DNA from: Pseudaquabacterium inlustre
GTDB taxonomy: Bacteria; Pseudomonadota; Gammaproteobacteria; Burkholderiales; Burkholderiaceae_C
Length of the DNA stretch: 64,000 bases
Direction: 5' to 3'
Assembly (NCBI RefSeq): GCF_038066595.1
Contig: NZ_JBBUTH010000007.1
Coordinates: 248,001 to 312,000, forward strand
Positions 7,717 to 15,161 of this stretch are shown piece after piece. The translations under genes and the position numbers were made by a program. The notes under the pieces are model-generated. The model ran no database searches, was not told the origin of the DNA, and saw nothing but the letters and a program-made list of their open reading frames with translations. Every line of letters starts with the position of its first letter. Within the stretch, counting starts at the first letter, position 1.

Positions 7717-9162
7717 TCAGAACGCGTTGCGGTGCACGAAGCCGCGCACGATGGTCAGCACGATGATCTTCAGGTCGAGCAGCAGCGACCAGCGGTCGAT
7801 GTACTCGATGTCGTACTGGATGCGACCCTCCATCTTGTCCAGCGTGTCGGTGGGGCCGCGGTAGCCGTTGATCTGCGCCAGACCGGTGATGCCAGGCCGG
7901 ATCTTGTGGCGGAACCAGTAGTGCGGGATCAACTGCTTGTGCTGCTCGTCCAGCGCCATCGGATGTGGTCGCGGGCCGACGATGGACATGTCACCGCGCA
8001 GCACGTTGATGAACTGCGGCAGTTCGTCCAGCGAGGTGCGACGCAGAAAGGACCCGAGCCGCGTGACCCGCGGGTCGGCCTGTCGGGCCTGCACGAAGTC
8101 GGCGCCGTCCTCCATCACCGTCATCGTGCGGAACTTCCAGATCTCGAAGGCCTTGCCGTTCAGGCCGTAGCGCCGCTGGCGGAACAGCACCGGCCCGGGG
8201 GAGCTCAGGCGCACGGCCAGCGCGATGACCAGCAAGGGCAGCGCGATCAGCACCAGGATCAGGCTGGACAGCACGATGTCCTCGGCGCGCTTGGTCCAGC
8301 CGCTGTAGCCCAGGAAGGGCGTGGTCACCACATTGACCGCGTGGCTGGAGCCCACATGCTCCCACTGCGCGTGCAGCATCGTGAACAGGAAGAAGTCGGG
8401 CACGTACAGCACCGTGACCGGCGTTTCCGACAGCCGGTCGACCAGCGACTTGATGCGCAGTTCGGCGCGCATCGGCAGCGTGATGTAGACGCGGTCCACA
8501 TCGCCGGCATGGGCGGCACGCACCAGGTCGTCGATGTTGCCGCGCAGGTGCGGCAGGGCCTCGGGCAGCACGCGTTCGTCGACCGGCTTGCGGTCGTCGT
8601 AGCAGCCGGCGAACTTCAGGCCCATCCAGGGTGCCGCGCCGATCTCCTGCGCGATGCGCAGCGCCATGCTGGTGCTGCCGACCACCGCCGTGCGCCGGTA
8701 GTTGTGGCCGCGCACCCGTGCCCAGCGCAGCGAGCCGCGGATCGCGATGCGCGACCCGGCCAGCAGCACCGGCGTGGCCAGCGCCCAGGCCCAGGCCAGC
8801 GAGCGCGGCAGATCGGGGCCCAGGCCCAGCAGCAGCAGTTCGGCGGCCAGCGCGATGGCCACGGCCAGCGCCCAGCAGCCGACCACGCGCCCGGTCTCGA
8901 GCCACACCGATTCGGACCGCCAGGAGCGGTAGACGTCGTTGCTGCCGGCGATCAGGATGAAGGCCACGGCCGCAATGGCCGCCAGCGCGGCGTTGTGCTG
9001 GCCATGGCCCCAGCCGCTGACGGCCGCGATGAACCACAGGCTGCCGGCGATCAGCGCGGCGTCCAGCGCACGCATCAGCTCGACCAGCTGCGCGCTGTAC
9101 GGACGGATGTGACCGAGCGACTGCCGCGGCTTGGCGGCGGGCGAGGCGAGTTCGGGGTTCAT
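7717..9162 (-). CDS. Polyprenyl-phosphate sugar phosphotransferase (WcaJ-type)
   Basis: A 481-residue membrane enzyme that should transfer a hexose-1-phosphate from a nucleotide sugar to undecaprenyl phosphate, the first step of a lipid-linked repeat unit. The N-terminal half has about four to five hydrophobic segments and a CoA-binding-like Rossmann region (TAVVGSTSMALRIAQEIG). One further TM segment (LILVLIALPLLVIAL) precedes the bacterial sugar transferase domain (about 290-481) with FRQRRYG, WKFRTM, RRTSLDELPQ, MSIVGPRP and RPGITG, all intact. The open frame extends upstream to 10020 but only through sequence antisense in character to the neighbouring gene; ATG 9162 gives normal family length. 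It lies 95 bp downstream of the glycosyltransferase operon, so it may have its own promoter. Confidence 0.9.
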   Translation of the reverse strand: MNPELASPAAKPRQSLGHIRPYSAQLVELMRALDAALIAGSLWFIAAVSGWGHGQHNAALAAIAAVAFILIAGSNDVYRSWRSESVWLETGRVVGCWALAVAIALAAELLLLGLGPDLPRSLAWAWALATPVLLAGSRIAIRGSLRWARVRGHNYRRTAVVGSTSMALRIAQEIGAAPWMGLKFAGCYDDRKPVDERVLPEALPHLRGNIDDLVRAAHAGDVDRVYITLPMRAELRIKSLVDRLSETPVTVLYVPDFFLFTMLHAQWEHVGSSHAVNVVTTPFLGYSGWTKRAEDIVLSSLILVLIALPLLVIALAVRLSSPGPVLFRQRRYGLNGKAFEIWKFRTMTVMEDGADFVQARQADPRVTRLGSFLRRTSLDELPQFINVLRGDMSIVGPRPHPMALDEQHKQLIPHYWFRHKIRPGITGLAQINGYRGPTDTLDKMEGRIQYDIEYIDRWSLLLDLKIIVLTIVRGFVHRNAF

Positions 9163-9257
9163 TCCGGAAACAGCCCTGCAACAAAGCGGAAACACCAGTG
9201 TTGCACCGCAGGCACGGCTGCGCACCGGCGTGGGCCCCCGAGGTCGAGGTGGCATCC
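9163..9257 (-). promoter_or_regulatory. Leader region of the WcaJ-type gene
   Basis: This is the largest gap between minus-strand genes after 48414 and may contain a promoter for the WcaJ-type gene. On the minus strand the heptamer GTTTCCG occurs twice just ahead of the start codon. A 5-2-5 inverted repeat (AACACCAGTGTT on the plus strand, 9191-9202) overlaps the first copy. No convincing -35/-10 pair is seen. Proposed as a possible regulator site only. Confidence 0.3.
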
Positions 9258-10313
9258 CTAGGATGGGTGCCGCAGCAGGGCCTCGTAGCGCGCCAATCCC
9301 ACCGCTTCGCTGAAGCGGCGCTGCTGCGCCGCCAGCCCGGCCGCGGCCTGCGCGGTCAATCGCGCCGCCGGCGCCCCGGCCAGGTCCAGCAGCCGCGCTG
9401 CCAGGTCCCGCGCATCGCCGGCCCGGTAGGTCAGCCCGGCGCCGCCGGCCACGATGTCGGCCGGGCCGCCGGTGTCGGGCACCAGCACCGGCACGCCGCA
9501 GGCCATGGCCTCCACCACCACCAGGCCGAAGGGCTCGCGCGGCGCGGTGTGCAGCAGCAGATCGTGGGCCGGCAACCGGGCGGCGGCATCGGGCACGAAG
9601 CCATGCAGGCGCAGGTTCGGATGCCGGGCGGCGCGCTGCGCGAGCGTCGCGCGCTCCTCGCCGTCGCCGTACACCTCGAAACGCAGGGCCGCCAGCCGCG
9701 GCTCGGCGTCCAGCGCGTCGAACAGCAGGTCCAGCCGCTTCGGCGCTGCCAGCCGCGAGACCACCGCGACGCGGCGCACGCCGTCTGTCGTGAAGCCGGC
9801 GCGCCGCGGCAGGGCCGCCACATCGGCATCGGCCAGGAAGTTCTCGGCCACGTCGATGCGCGCGGCCGGCACGCCATTGGCCACCAGTTCGTCGCGCACG
9901 AAGGGCGCGTTGGCGACGAAGCGCAGGTCGAGCGGGCGCAGCCAGCGGTTGCGGTGGTAGACGTTCTTGCCGCCGCCGCCGTGCACCACCATGCGGTGCA
10001 GCACCGGCCGGCGCCACCACGCGTTGGCCAGCGCGAATGCCAGCGAGTGCTCCAGCCGGGTGGCCACGAAGACCGCCGGGCCTGCGGGCCGGCTGGCCGC
10101 CAGCAGCGCGGACAGGGCCGCAGGCCAGGCCAACGGCGAGGCCACCACCTGGCTGGCCACCCCCGCATCGCGCGCGGCGGCATGCACCGGTCCGGCCGGC
10201 GCCAGCAGCAGCGGCGCGAAGCCGCGCTGCGCCAGCCCGCGCACGGTGGCCAGCGCCATGCGCTCGGTGCCATAGAGCTCGCCGCTGTACAGCGCGTAGT
10301 ACAGCGGTGTCAT
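9258..10313 (-). CDS. Glycosyltransferase family 4
   Basis: A 351-residue GT4 glycosyltransferase. The N-terminal half contains a Gly-rich acceptor-side loop (MVVHGGGGKNVYH). The C-terminal half has RVAVVSRLAAPKRLDLL, FEVYGDGEE and the catalytic E-x7-E motif EPFGLVVVEAMACG, followed by TGGPADIV. The ATG at 10313 overlaps the stop of the upstream glycosyltransferase (ATGA), so the two are coupled. It is the last gene of the long minus-strand operon that begins with the megasynthases. It could decorate the peptide product or work in polysaccharide assembly; the sequence does not decide. Confidence 0.83.
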   Translation of the reverse strand: MTPLYYALYSGELYGTERMALATVRGLAQRGFAPLLLAPAGPVHAAARDAGVASQVVASPLAWPAALSALLAASRPAGPAVFVATRLEHSLAFALANAWWRRPVLHRMVVHGGGGKNVYHRNRWLRPLDLRFVANAPFVRDELVANGVPAARIDVAENFLADADVAALPRRAGFTTDGVRRVAVVSRLAAPKRLDLLFDALDAEPRLAALRFEVYGDGEERATLAQRAARHPNLRLHGFVPDAAARLPAHDLLLHTAPREPFGLVVVEAMACGVPVLVPDTGGPADIVAGGAGLTYRAGDARDLAARLLDLAGAPAARLTAQAAAGLAAQQRRFSEAVGLARYEALLRHPS

Positions 10314-11524
10314 GGCGTCGCGAGGGCCTCGTCGTACACCGCGGCGCAGGCGGCCAGGGCCGCGGCGGGCTGGTGCTGCGCCGCCACCTGCGCCCGGCCC
10401 GCCCTGCCCAGGCGCGTGGCCAGGTCGGCGTCGTCGATCAGGCGCGCCAGCGCGGCCGCGAAGGCCGCGGTGTCGAAGGGCGCCACGGCCAGGCCGTTCT
10501 CGCCGTCGCGCAGCCACTGCATCACCCCGCCCTGGGCGAAGGCCACCACCGGCGTGCCGGCGGCCAGCGCCTCCAGGCCGGCCAGCCCGAAGGACTCTGC
10601 GGCCAGCGAGGGCACGGCCACCACCCGGGCGCGGGCCATCAGCGCATCCACCGCGGCGCGGCCGGCCAGCGCGCCTTCCAGCCGCACCCGGCCGGCCAGC
10701 GGCGGCCGGGCGATGCGGCGGGCGATCTCGCCGGCCAGCGGGCCGGTGCCGGCGATCACCGCCTGCCAGGGCCGGTCGCCGAGGCGTTCCAGCGCGTCCA
10801 GCAGCGCCAGCGGGCCCTTCAGCTCGATCAGCGAGCCGACATAGGCCACCAGCGGCGGTGTGTCGCGCGGCTGTGGTGACTGGGACGGCAGCGCCGCCGG
10901 ATGGGGCAGAACCCGCAGCGCCTGCGGCGCAAAACCGTGCTGCAGCGCCAGCGCCGCCAGGTAGGTGCTGGGCACCAGCACGCGCGGCAGTTGCCGCCAG
11001 ACGGCCAGCGCCGCAGCGTCCACGCGCTGGCGGCGCTGCCAGCGCAGCGCATCCAGCGCCCCGGCCGGGCGCATGCAGCCGCTGCCGAAGCATGCCGGGC
11101 CGCAGGTGCGGGTGCAGGGCGAGCCGTCGGGCGCGAAGCGCCGCGTCATCGCGTAGCAGAAGAGCCGCGTGTCGTGCAGCGTGGCCACCAGCGGCTGCGC
11201 AGCCGCCAGCCGCGCCAGCAGCGGATGCGCCAGCCGCGTGGTGGCGCCGTGCAGGTGCACCAGGTCGGGCCGGGCATCGGCCAGCACCGCGTCCAGTGCC
11301 GCGGCATGCCGCCAGGCGCCGCTGCGGCCATAGCTGAAGGGCAGGCGGTGGCGGTCCAGCCCGGCGCGGGGCGGCACGGCGGCGCCATGCAGGCGCAGCG
11401 TGTGCACCTCCCAGCCCGCCTGGGCCAGGCCCTCGGACAGCCACTGCACATGCACGGCCACGCCGCCCTCGCCGGGCGCCTTGTCCAGCACCTGCAGCAC
11501 GCGGCGTCCTGTCGACCGGGGCAC
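10310..11524 (-). CDS. Glycosyltransferase family 4 with cysteine cluster
   Basis: A GT4 enzyme of about 404 residues. Motifs: LDKAPGEGGVAVHV (donor-side Gly loop), LVATLHD, LVAYVGSLIELKGPLALLDAL, VIAGTGP and the catalytic ESFGLAGLEALAAGTPVV. Around residues 125-140 there is a four-Cys cluster (CTRTCGPACFGSGC) that also occurs in some exopolysaccharide GT4 enzymes and may bind a metal (inference). The start is uncertain: GTG 11524, 13 bases after the stop of the deacetylase, is preferred. An ATG at 11605 would overlap that gene by 68 bases, and a GTG at 11500 is also possible. The stop overlaps the next glycosyltransferase's start. Confidence 0.78.
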   Translation of the reverse strand: MPRSTGRRVLQVLDKAPGEGGVAVHVQWLSEGLAQAGWEVHTLRLHGAAVPPRAGLDRHRLPFSYGRSGAWRHAAALDAVLADARPDLVHLHGATTRLAHPLLARLAAAQPLVATLHDTRLFCYAMTRRFAPDGSPCTRTCGPACFGSGCMRPAGALDALRWQRRQRVDAAALAVWRQLPRVLVPSTYLAALALQHGFAPQALRVLPHPAALPSQSPQPRDTPPLVAYVGSLIELKGPLALLDALERLGDRPWQAVIAGTGPLAGEIARRIARPPLAGRVRLEGALAGRAAVDALMARARVVAVPSLAAESFGLAGLEALAAGTPVVAFAQGGVMQWLRDGENGLAVAPFDTAAFAAALARLIDDADLATRLGRAGRAQVAAQHQPAAALAACAAVYDEALATP

Positions 11525-11537
11525 GGCGGCGCGGCGT

Positions 11538-12377
11538 TCAGGCCAGCAGGCACTCGGCCAGCCGGCGGTAGGTCGGCAGTGGCGCGGCCAGAAAAGCCTC
11601 GGCATGGCCGCAGCCGGCCATCGACGAGATGGCGCGGAAGCGGTTCAACCCCTCCACGCCGGCGAGGTAGTCCACGCCCGCCAGCTGGCTGGCATGGCAG
11701 GCGATGGCGCGGCGCTTGTGTGCATAGGTGGCGTCGACATCCACCACCAGGTTGGCGTACAGCGGCGACCAGGCCTCGTAGCCCAGCACGCGCAGCCCGG
11801 CGCAGGCCGCCGGCCCGGCCCGGTCGACCGCGGCGAACAGGCACAGGTTGGCGGCAAAGTGGTCGGCATGCCGGTCGGTGAAGCAGGGCAGCAGCACGGT
11901 GTCGGGCCGCCATTGCACCAGCAGCGGTGCCAGCTGGTCGGCCACCGTTGCCAGGTGCGCGCGCAGCGCACCGTCGGGCGCGCCGGCGAAGCAGTGTTCG
12001 GTCACGCCCAGTGCGGCCAGGGCCGCCAGTGCCTCGCCCTGGCGGCGTGCGGCCAGGGCCTCCTCGGCCGCGCGGCGCCCGGCCGAGCCCTCGGGCAGGC
12101 GGCGCAGGGCCGCGTCACCGAGCCGGCCGTCGGTGAGGAACACCACCTGCACCGCGGCGCCGGCGGCCACCGCCAGGGCCAGCGTGCCGCCACAGGCGAT
12201 CGACTCGTCGTCCGGGTGCGGCGCCAGCACCAGCAGGCGCCGGCCCGGCGGCGCGTGCAGCACCTCGGGCGGGCGCCAGCGTTCGTAGCCGATCAGCTCG
12301 GCCGCCAGCGCATTGCGCACCCAGTGCGGCGAGGCGCGCCGCAAGGCGGCCGCCAGCCAGCGCCACGGCACTGCCAC
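11538..12377 (-). CDS. PIG-L/LmbE family deacetylase
   Basis: A 279-residue zinc-dependent N-deacetylase of the PIG-L/LmbE family; members usually remove acetyl from N-acetylglucosamine in a glycoconjugate. The metal and catalytic motif PHPDDE is intact (LLVLAPHPDDESIACGG, about residue 50), as is the second His motif (TDRHADHFAANL, about 160). No signal peptide, so it acts in the cytoplasm. It lies 6 bp after the second dioxygenase gene and 13 bp before a glycosyltransferase, so it belongs to the megasynthase operon. Together with the glycosyltransferases it suggests that the product, or a glycan intermediate, carries an amino sugar (inference). Confidence 0.87.
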   Translation of the reverse strand: MAVPWRWLAAALRRASPHWVRNALAAELIGYERWRPPEVLHAPPGRRLLVLAPHPDDESIACGGTLALAVAAGAAVQVVFLTDGRLGDAALRRLPEGSAGRRAAEEALAARRQGEALAALAALGVTEHCFAGAPDGALRAHLATVADQLAPLLVQWRPDTVLLPCFTDRHADHFAANLCLFAAVDRAGPAACAGLRVLGYEAWSPLYANLVVDVDATYAHKRRAIACHASQLAGVDYLAGVEGLNRFRAISSMAGCGHAEAFLAAPLPTYRRLAECLLA

Positions 12378-12383
12378 GCCGCG

Positions 12384-13328
12384 CTAGCCCAGGCCCAGCC
12401 GCCGCTTGACGCGCGGCAGCAGCCAGCCGGCCGCCTGGTGCATCCGCCTCCAGCCGCGCGCCGCCACGATGCGTGGCAGCGCCGCGCGGTAGGCCGCGGT
12501 GTGGGCGTTCAGGTTCTCGAACGGCCGGCGGTCGCCGGCCACCCAGGCGTCGAGCACCGGCTTGAAATCGTGGGCGAAGAAGTCCTGGTACTCCGGTGTC
12601 AGCAGCGCACCGTGGATGGTGGCGCGCTTGACATACGGCACATAGCTGCCGATGTGCCACAGCGTGTTGCGGTAGAGCATGAAGTCGCCCGCGTTCAGGC
12701 GCACCTGCTCGGCCCCCGGCATCGAGCGCACGTAGTCGCGGCAGGTCAGCTCGGCGGCCTCGGGTGTCAGGCGTGACACGTCGGGGTACGGGATCGGGCG
12801 GTCTGGAAAGCGCCGGATCTCGCCCGGCGTGTCGCCGCGCAGGTGGCTGCCGGGCACCGCCCACAGGCAGCCGTCGTCGTACAGCGCCACGTTGGTCTGG
12901 TTGAACATGCGTGGCGACAGCAGCAGGCGCTGCCACTTGGCCAGGTCGATGCCGGGCCACAGGTCGCGGTAGTCGCGGTGCCAGCCCATGCAGTAGGGCG
13001 AATCGCCGGGTTCATACAGGATGCCCAGGTGCTCGCGCGCCGCCGACAGGTCGACCACCATGCCGGGGTCGTGCTCGAAGATCGCCGCCAGCGCCTGCTG
13101 CAGCACCGGCAGGCGGTCGAGCTCGTCGAAGGGCCGCATGTCCAGGTGCGGCGCGATGGGCTGCAGGCGCTGTGCATTGCCGCCGGCCAGCCGGCGCGCG
13201 ATGGGCCGGCCGCGGTCGGCCTCACGGCGCAGGTCGGCCAGCAGGCGCGGCGGGATGAGGTCGCGAAAGACCGTGTAGCCCCGCGTGTGGTACTCGCCGA
13301 TGTGCTGGTCGCTGAAGACGAAGGCCAT
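12384..13328 (-). CDS. Phytanoyl-CoA dioxygenase (PhyH)-like Fe(II)/2OG oxygenase, copy 2
   Basis: A 314-residue cupin-fold oxygenase of the PhyH family, which hydroxylates unactivated carbons using Fe(II), O2 and 2-oxoglutarate. Iron ligands are visible: H-x-D in GWHRDYRDL and the distal His in VPGSHLRGDTP. It starts with MAFVFSDQHI, almost the same as its upstream neighbour; in the first 84 residues 58 are identical by hand alignment, so the pair is a tandem duplication that has diverged. The genes are 17 bp apart. The ATG at 13328 is supported by this shared N-terminus. The likely substrate is the assembled or carrier-bound peptide or its acyl chain (inference). Confidence 0.85.
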   Translation of the reverse strand: MAFVFSDQHIGEYHTRGYTVFRDLIPPRLLADLRREADRGRPIARRLAGGNAQRLQPIAPHLDMRPFDELDRLPVLQQALAAIFEHDPGMVVDLSAAREHLGILYEPGDSPYCMGWHRDYRDLWPGIDLAKWQRLLLSPRMFNQTNVALYDDGCLWAVPGSHLRGDTPGEIRRFPDRPIPYPDVSRLTPEAAELTCRDYVRSMPGAEQVRLNAGDFMLYRNTLWHIGSYVPYVKRATIHGALLTPEYQDFFAHDFKPVLDAWVAGDRRPFENLNAHTAAYRAALPRIVAARGWRRMHQAAGWLLPRVKRRLGLG

Positions 13329-13345
13329 GTTGCCGCCCCCCCCGC

Positions 13346-14224
13346 TCAGGCGCCGGCCAGGCGGCGCAGGCGCGCCGCCCACTGGCCGGCACGGCGCTGC
13401 CACAGGCCTTCGCGGTAGGCCGGCGTGCCGGCGTTGACGTTGTGCCACACCCGCGGCAACTCGCCCTTGGCATAGGGCAGCCACTGCGTGAGCACGTACT
13501 GCCGGTAGGCCTCGGTGACGATGGAGCCGTGCACCGTGGCGCGCTTGATGTACGGCACGTAGCTGCCCAGGTGCCACAGCGTGTTGCGGTAGACCATGAA
13601 ATCGCCGGCGTTCAGCGGCGCCTGCACCGCGCCGGGCATGCTGTGGGCGTAGTCGCGGGCGGTGTACTCGGCCTGCTCGGGCGTCAGGCCGGTGAAGTCG
13701 GGCGCGGGCACCGGCCGCTCCGGGAAGCGCCGGATCTCGTCGGGCGTGTCGGCTCGCAGATGGCTGCCGGGCACCACCCACAGACAGGCGTCGTCGTACA
13801 GCGCCACATTGGTCTGGTTGAACAGCCGCAGGTCGTGGAAGCTGGCCTGCCAGGCCGCCAGGTCCATGCCGGGTGAGAGGTCGCGGAAGTCGCGGTGCCA
13901 GCACATGCAGTACGGCGACTCGCCAGGCTCGTACAGCACCGCGTCGCCTTCGACGCTGAACTCGATGCCGCGCAGGATCTCGGTCAGCGCGTGGTGCAGC
14001 GCCGGCAGGCCCCACAGCTCGGCGAACGGGCGGGGGTCCAGATGCTCCTGCACCGGCTGCAGGCGCTGGGCATTGCCGCCGCCCAGGCGCCGCGCGATCT
14101 CGCGGCCACGGTCGGTCTCGCGGCGCAGGTCGGTCAGCAGCGTGGCAGGCAGCAGGTCGCGCAGCACCACATAGCCCTGGGTGTGGTACTCCACGATGTG
14201 ACGGTCGCTGAACTCAAAGGCCAT
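13346..14224 (-). CDS. Phytanoyl-CoA dioxygenase (PhyH)-like Fe(II)/2OG oxygenase, copy 1
   Basis: A 292-residue paralogue of the next gene. The iron ligands are intact: CWHRDFRDL (H-x-D) and VPGSHLRADTP (distal His). Shared motifs with copy 2 include GGNAQRLQP, FNQTNVALYDD, LNAGDFM and YRNTLWHLGSYVPY. The start ATG at 14224 overlaps the 3' end of the hydrolase gene by 11 bases, so translation is coupled. Being in the megasynthase operon, it probably tailors the lipopeptide; two related oxygenases could hydroxylate two similar residues (for example the branched-chain side chains) or two positions in the acyl chain. The site cannot be predicted from the sequence. Confidence 0.86.
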   Translation of the reverse strand: MAFEFSDRHIVEYHTQGYVVLRDLLPATLLTDLRRETDRGREIARRLGGGNAQRLQPVQEHLDPRPFAELWGLPALHHALTEILRGIEFSVEGDAVLYEPGESPYCMCWHRDFRDLSPGMDLAAWQASFHDLRLFNQTNVALYDDACLWVVPGSHLRADTPDEIRRFPERPVPAPDFTGLTPEQAEYTARDYAHSMPGAVQAPLNAGDFMVYRNTLWHLGSYVPYIKRATVHGSIVTEAYRQYVLTQWLPYAKGELPRVWHNVNAGTPAYREGLWQRRAGQWAARLRRLAGA

Positions 14225-15161
14225 GCGAATCTCCGAGGGCGAGGCCGGCCCGCGCTGCCGGGCCCTGATTGTGCGCCGCGCTGGCGACCGGCCAGGCCTG
14301 CAGAATCCACTGCTCGATGGCCGCCAGCACCTGCTGCAGGTGGCCGGGATTGGCGAAGGTGTGGTTGGCGTCGGCGATGGTGGCCACGCGCACCGTGGCC
14401 CCCAGGCGGCGCTGCCAGCCGCGGCCGAGGATCTGCTCGATGTTGTCGCGGCTGGCGTCCTTTTCCGAGAACACGAACAGCGCCGGCAGCGCCCGCGCGA
14501 ACACGCCGGCGAACAGCGGCTGCGCCGCCGCGGTGACGGCCGCATGCTCGGGATCGGCGGGCCGCGGCACCACGCGCGCGCGCACCGCCGACAACAGCCG
14601 GCGGTAGTTGGTGCGCCCGGTCAGCAGCTTGCGCCAGCTGTCCAGGCTGCGCAGGTTGCGCGCGTAGTCGCGGCCGGCCGACAGCGCGTCGACATGCTCG
14701 CCCCACACCGAGGCGCTGCCGAAGCCATGCGGGTTCATCAGGCACACGCCGGCCACCCGCTCGTCGGCCCCGGCAGCGGCCAGCGACACCAGCGCGCCGC
14801 TGGACAACCCCAGCACGACGAAGCGCGTGCAGCCGCTGTGGGCGGCCACCGCATCCATGGCCTGGCGCAGTTCGAGCAGCGTGCTCTGCGTGTAAGGCAG
14901 CGAGTCGGCCCGCGGCAGGCTGTCGCCGATGCCCGAGAAGTCGAAGCGCAGGCCGGTGAAGCCCTGGGCCGCCATGCGCCGCAGCAGGGCCACGTGCAGG
15001 CGCTGCGGGCCGCTGCGGTGCACCAGGCCGGCGTTGACCACCAGCAGTGCCGGCCGCTCACCCGCCCCGGGCGGCGCCACAGCCGGCGCGCTCAGCACGC
15101 CGACCAGGCCGTCGCCGAAGACCAGCGCCTGCTCGCGCACCGGATGCGCCTCGGCCCTCAT
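14214..15161 (-). CDS. Alpha/beta hydrolase (exosortase-associated hydrolase 1-like)
   Basis: A 315-residue alpha/beta hydrolase. The early segment GPQRLHVALLRRMAAQGFTG then LRFDFSGIGDS resembles the XrtA/PEP-CTERM-associated hydrolase 1 group. The nucleophile elbow is GLSSG (about residue 115), with Ser in the right place; late Asp (SEKDASRDN) and His (ADANHTF) complete a plausible triad. The start overlaps the stop of the last megasynthase by four bases, so it is coupled to it. That megasynthase itself ends in a hydrolase-like domain with no Ser nucleophile, so this protein may carry out product release in trans (inference). A general editing or salvage role is the alternative. Confidence 0.8.
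   Translation of the reverse strand: MRAEAHPVREQALVFGDGLVGVLSAPAVAPPGAGERPALLVVNAGLVHRSGPQRLHVALLRRMAAQGFTGLRFDFSGIGDSLPRADSLPYTQSTLLELRQAMDAVAAHSGCTRFVVLGLSSGALVSLAAAGADERVAGVCLMNPHGFGSASVWGEHVDALSAGRDYARNLRSLDSWRKLLTGRTNYRRLLSAVRARVVPRPADPEHAAVTAAAQPLFAGVFARALPALFVFSEKDASRDNIEQILGRGWQRRLGATVRVATIADANHTFANPGHLQQVLAAIEQWILQAWPVASAAHNQGPAARAGLALGDSHGL

Noticed and set aside
9163..10020. A longer N-terminus of the WcaJ-type protein, as the frame stays open to 10020.
   Set aside because: The extension runs through the coding region of the glycosyltransferase in another frame and is Arg/Ala/Gly-rich; the ATG at 9162 gives the family length.
14214..15161. The standalone hydrolase as a classical type II thioesterase of the cluster.
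   Set aside because: Its N-terminus and FDFSGIGDS segment fit exosortase-associated hydrolases better, and a clear type II thioesterase exists at 56042-56806.
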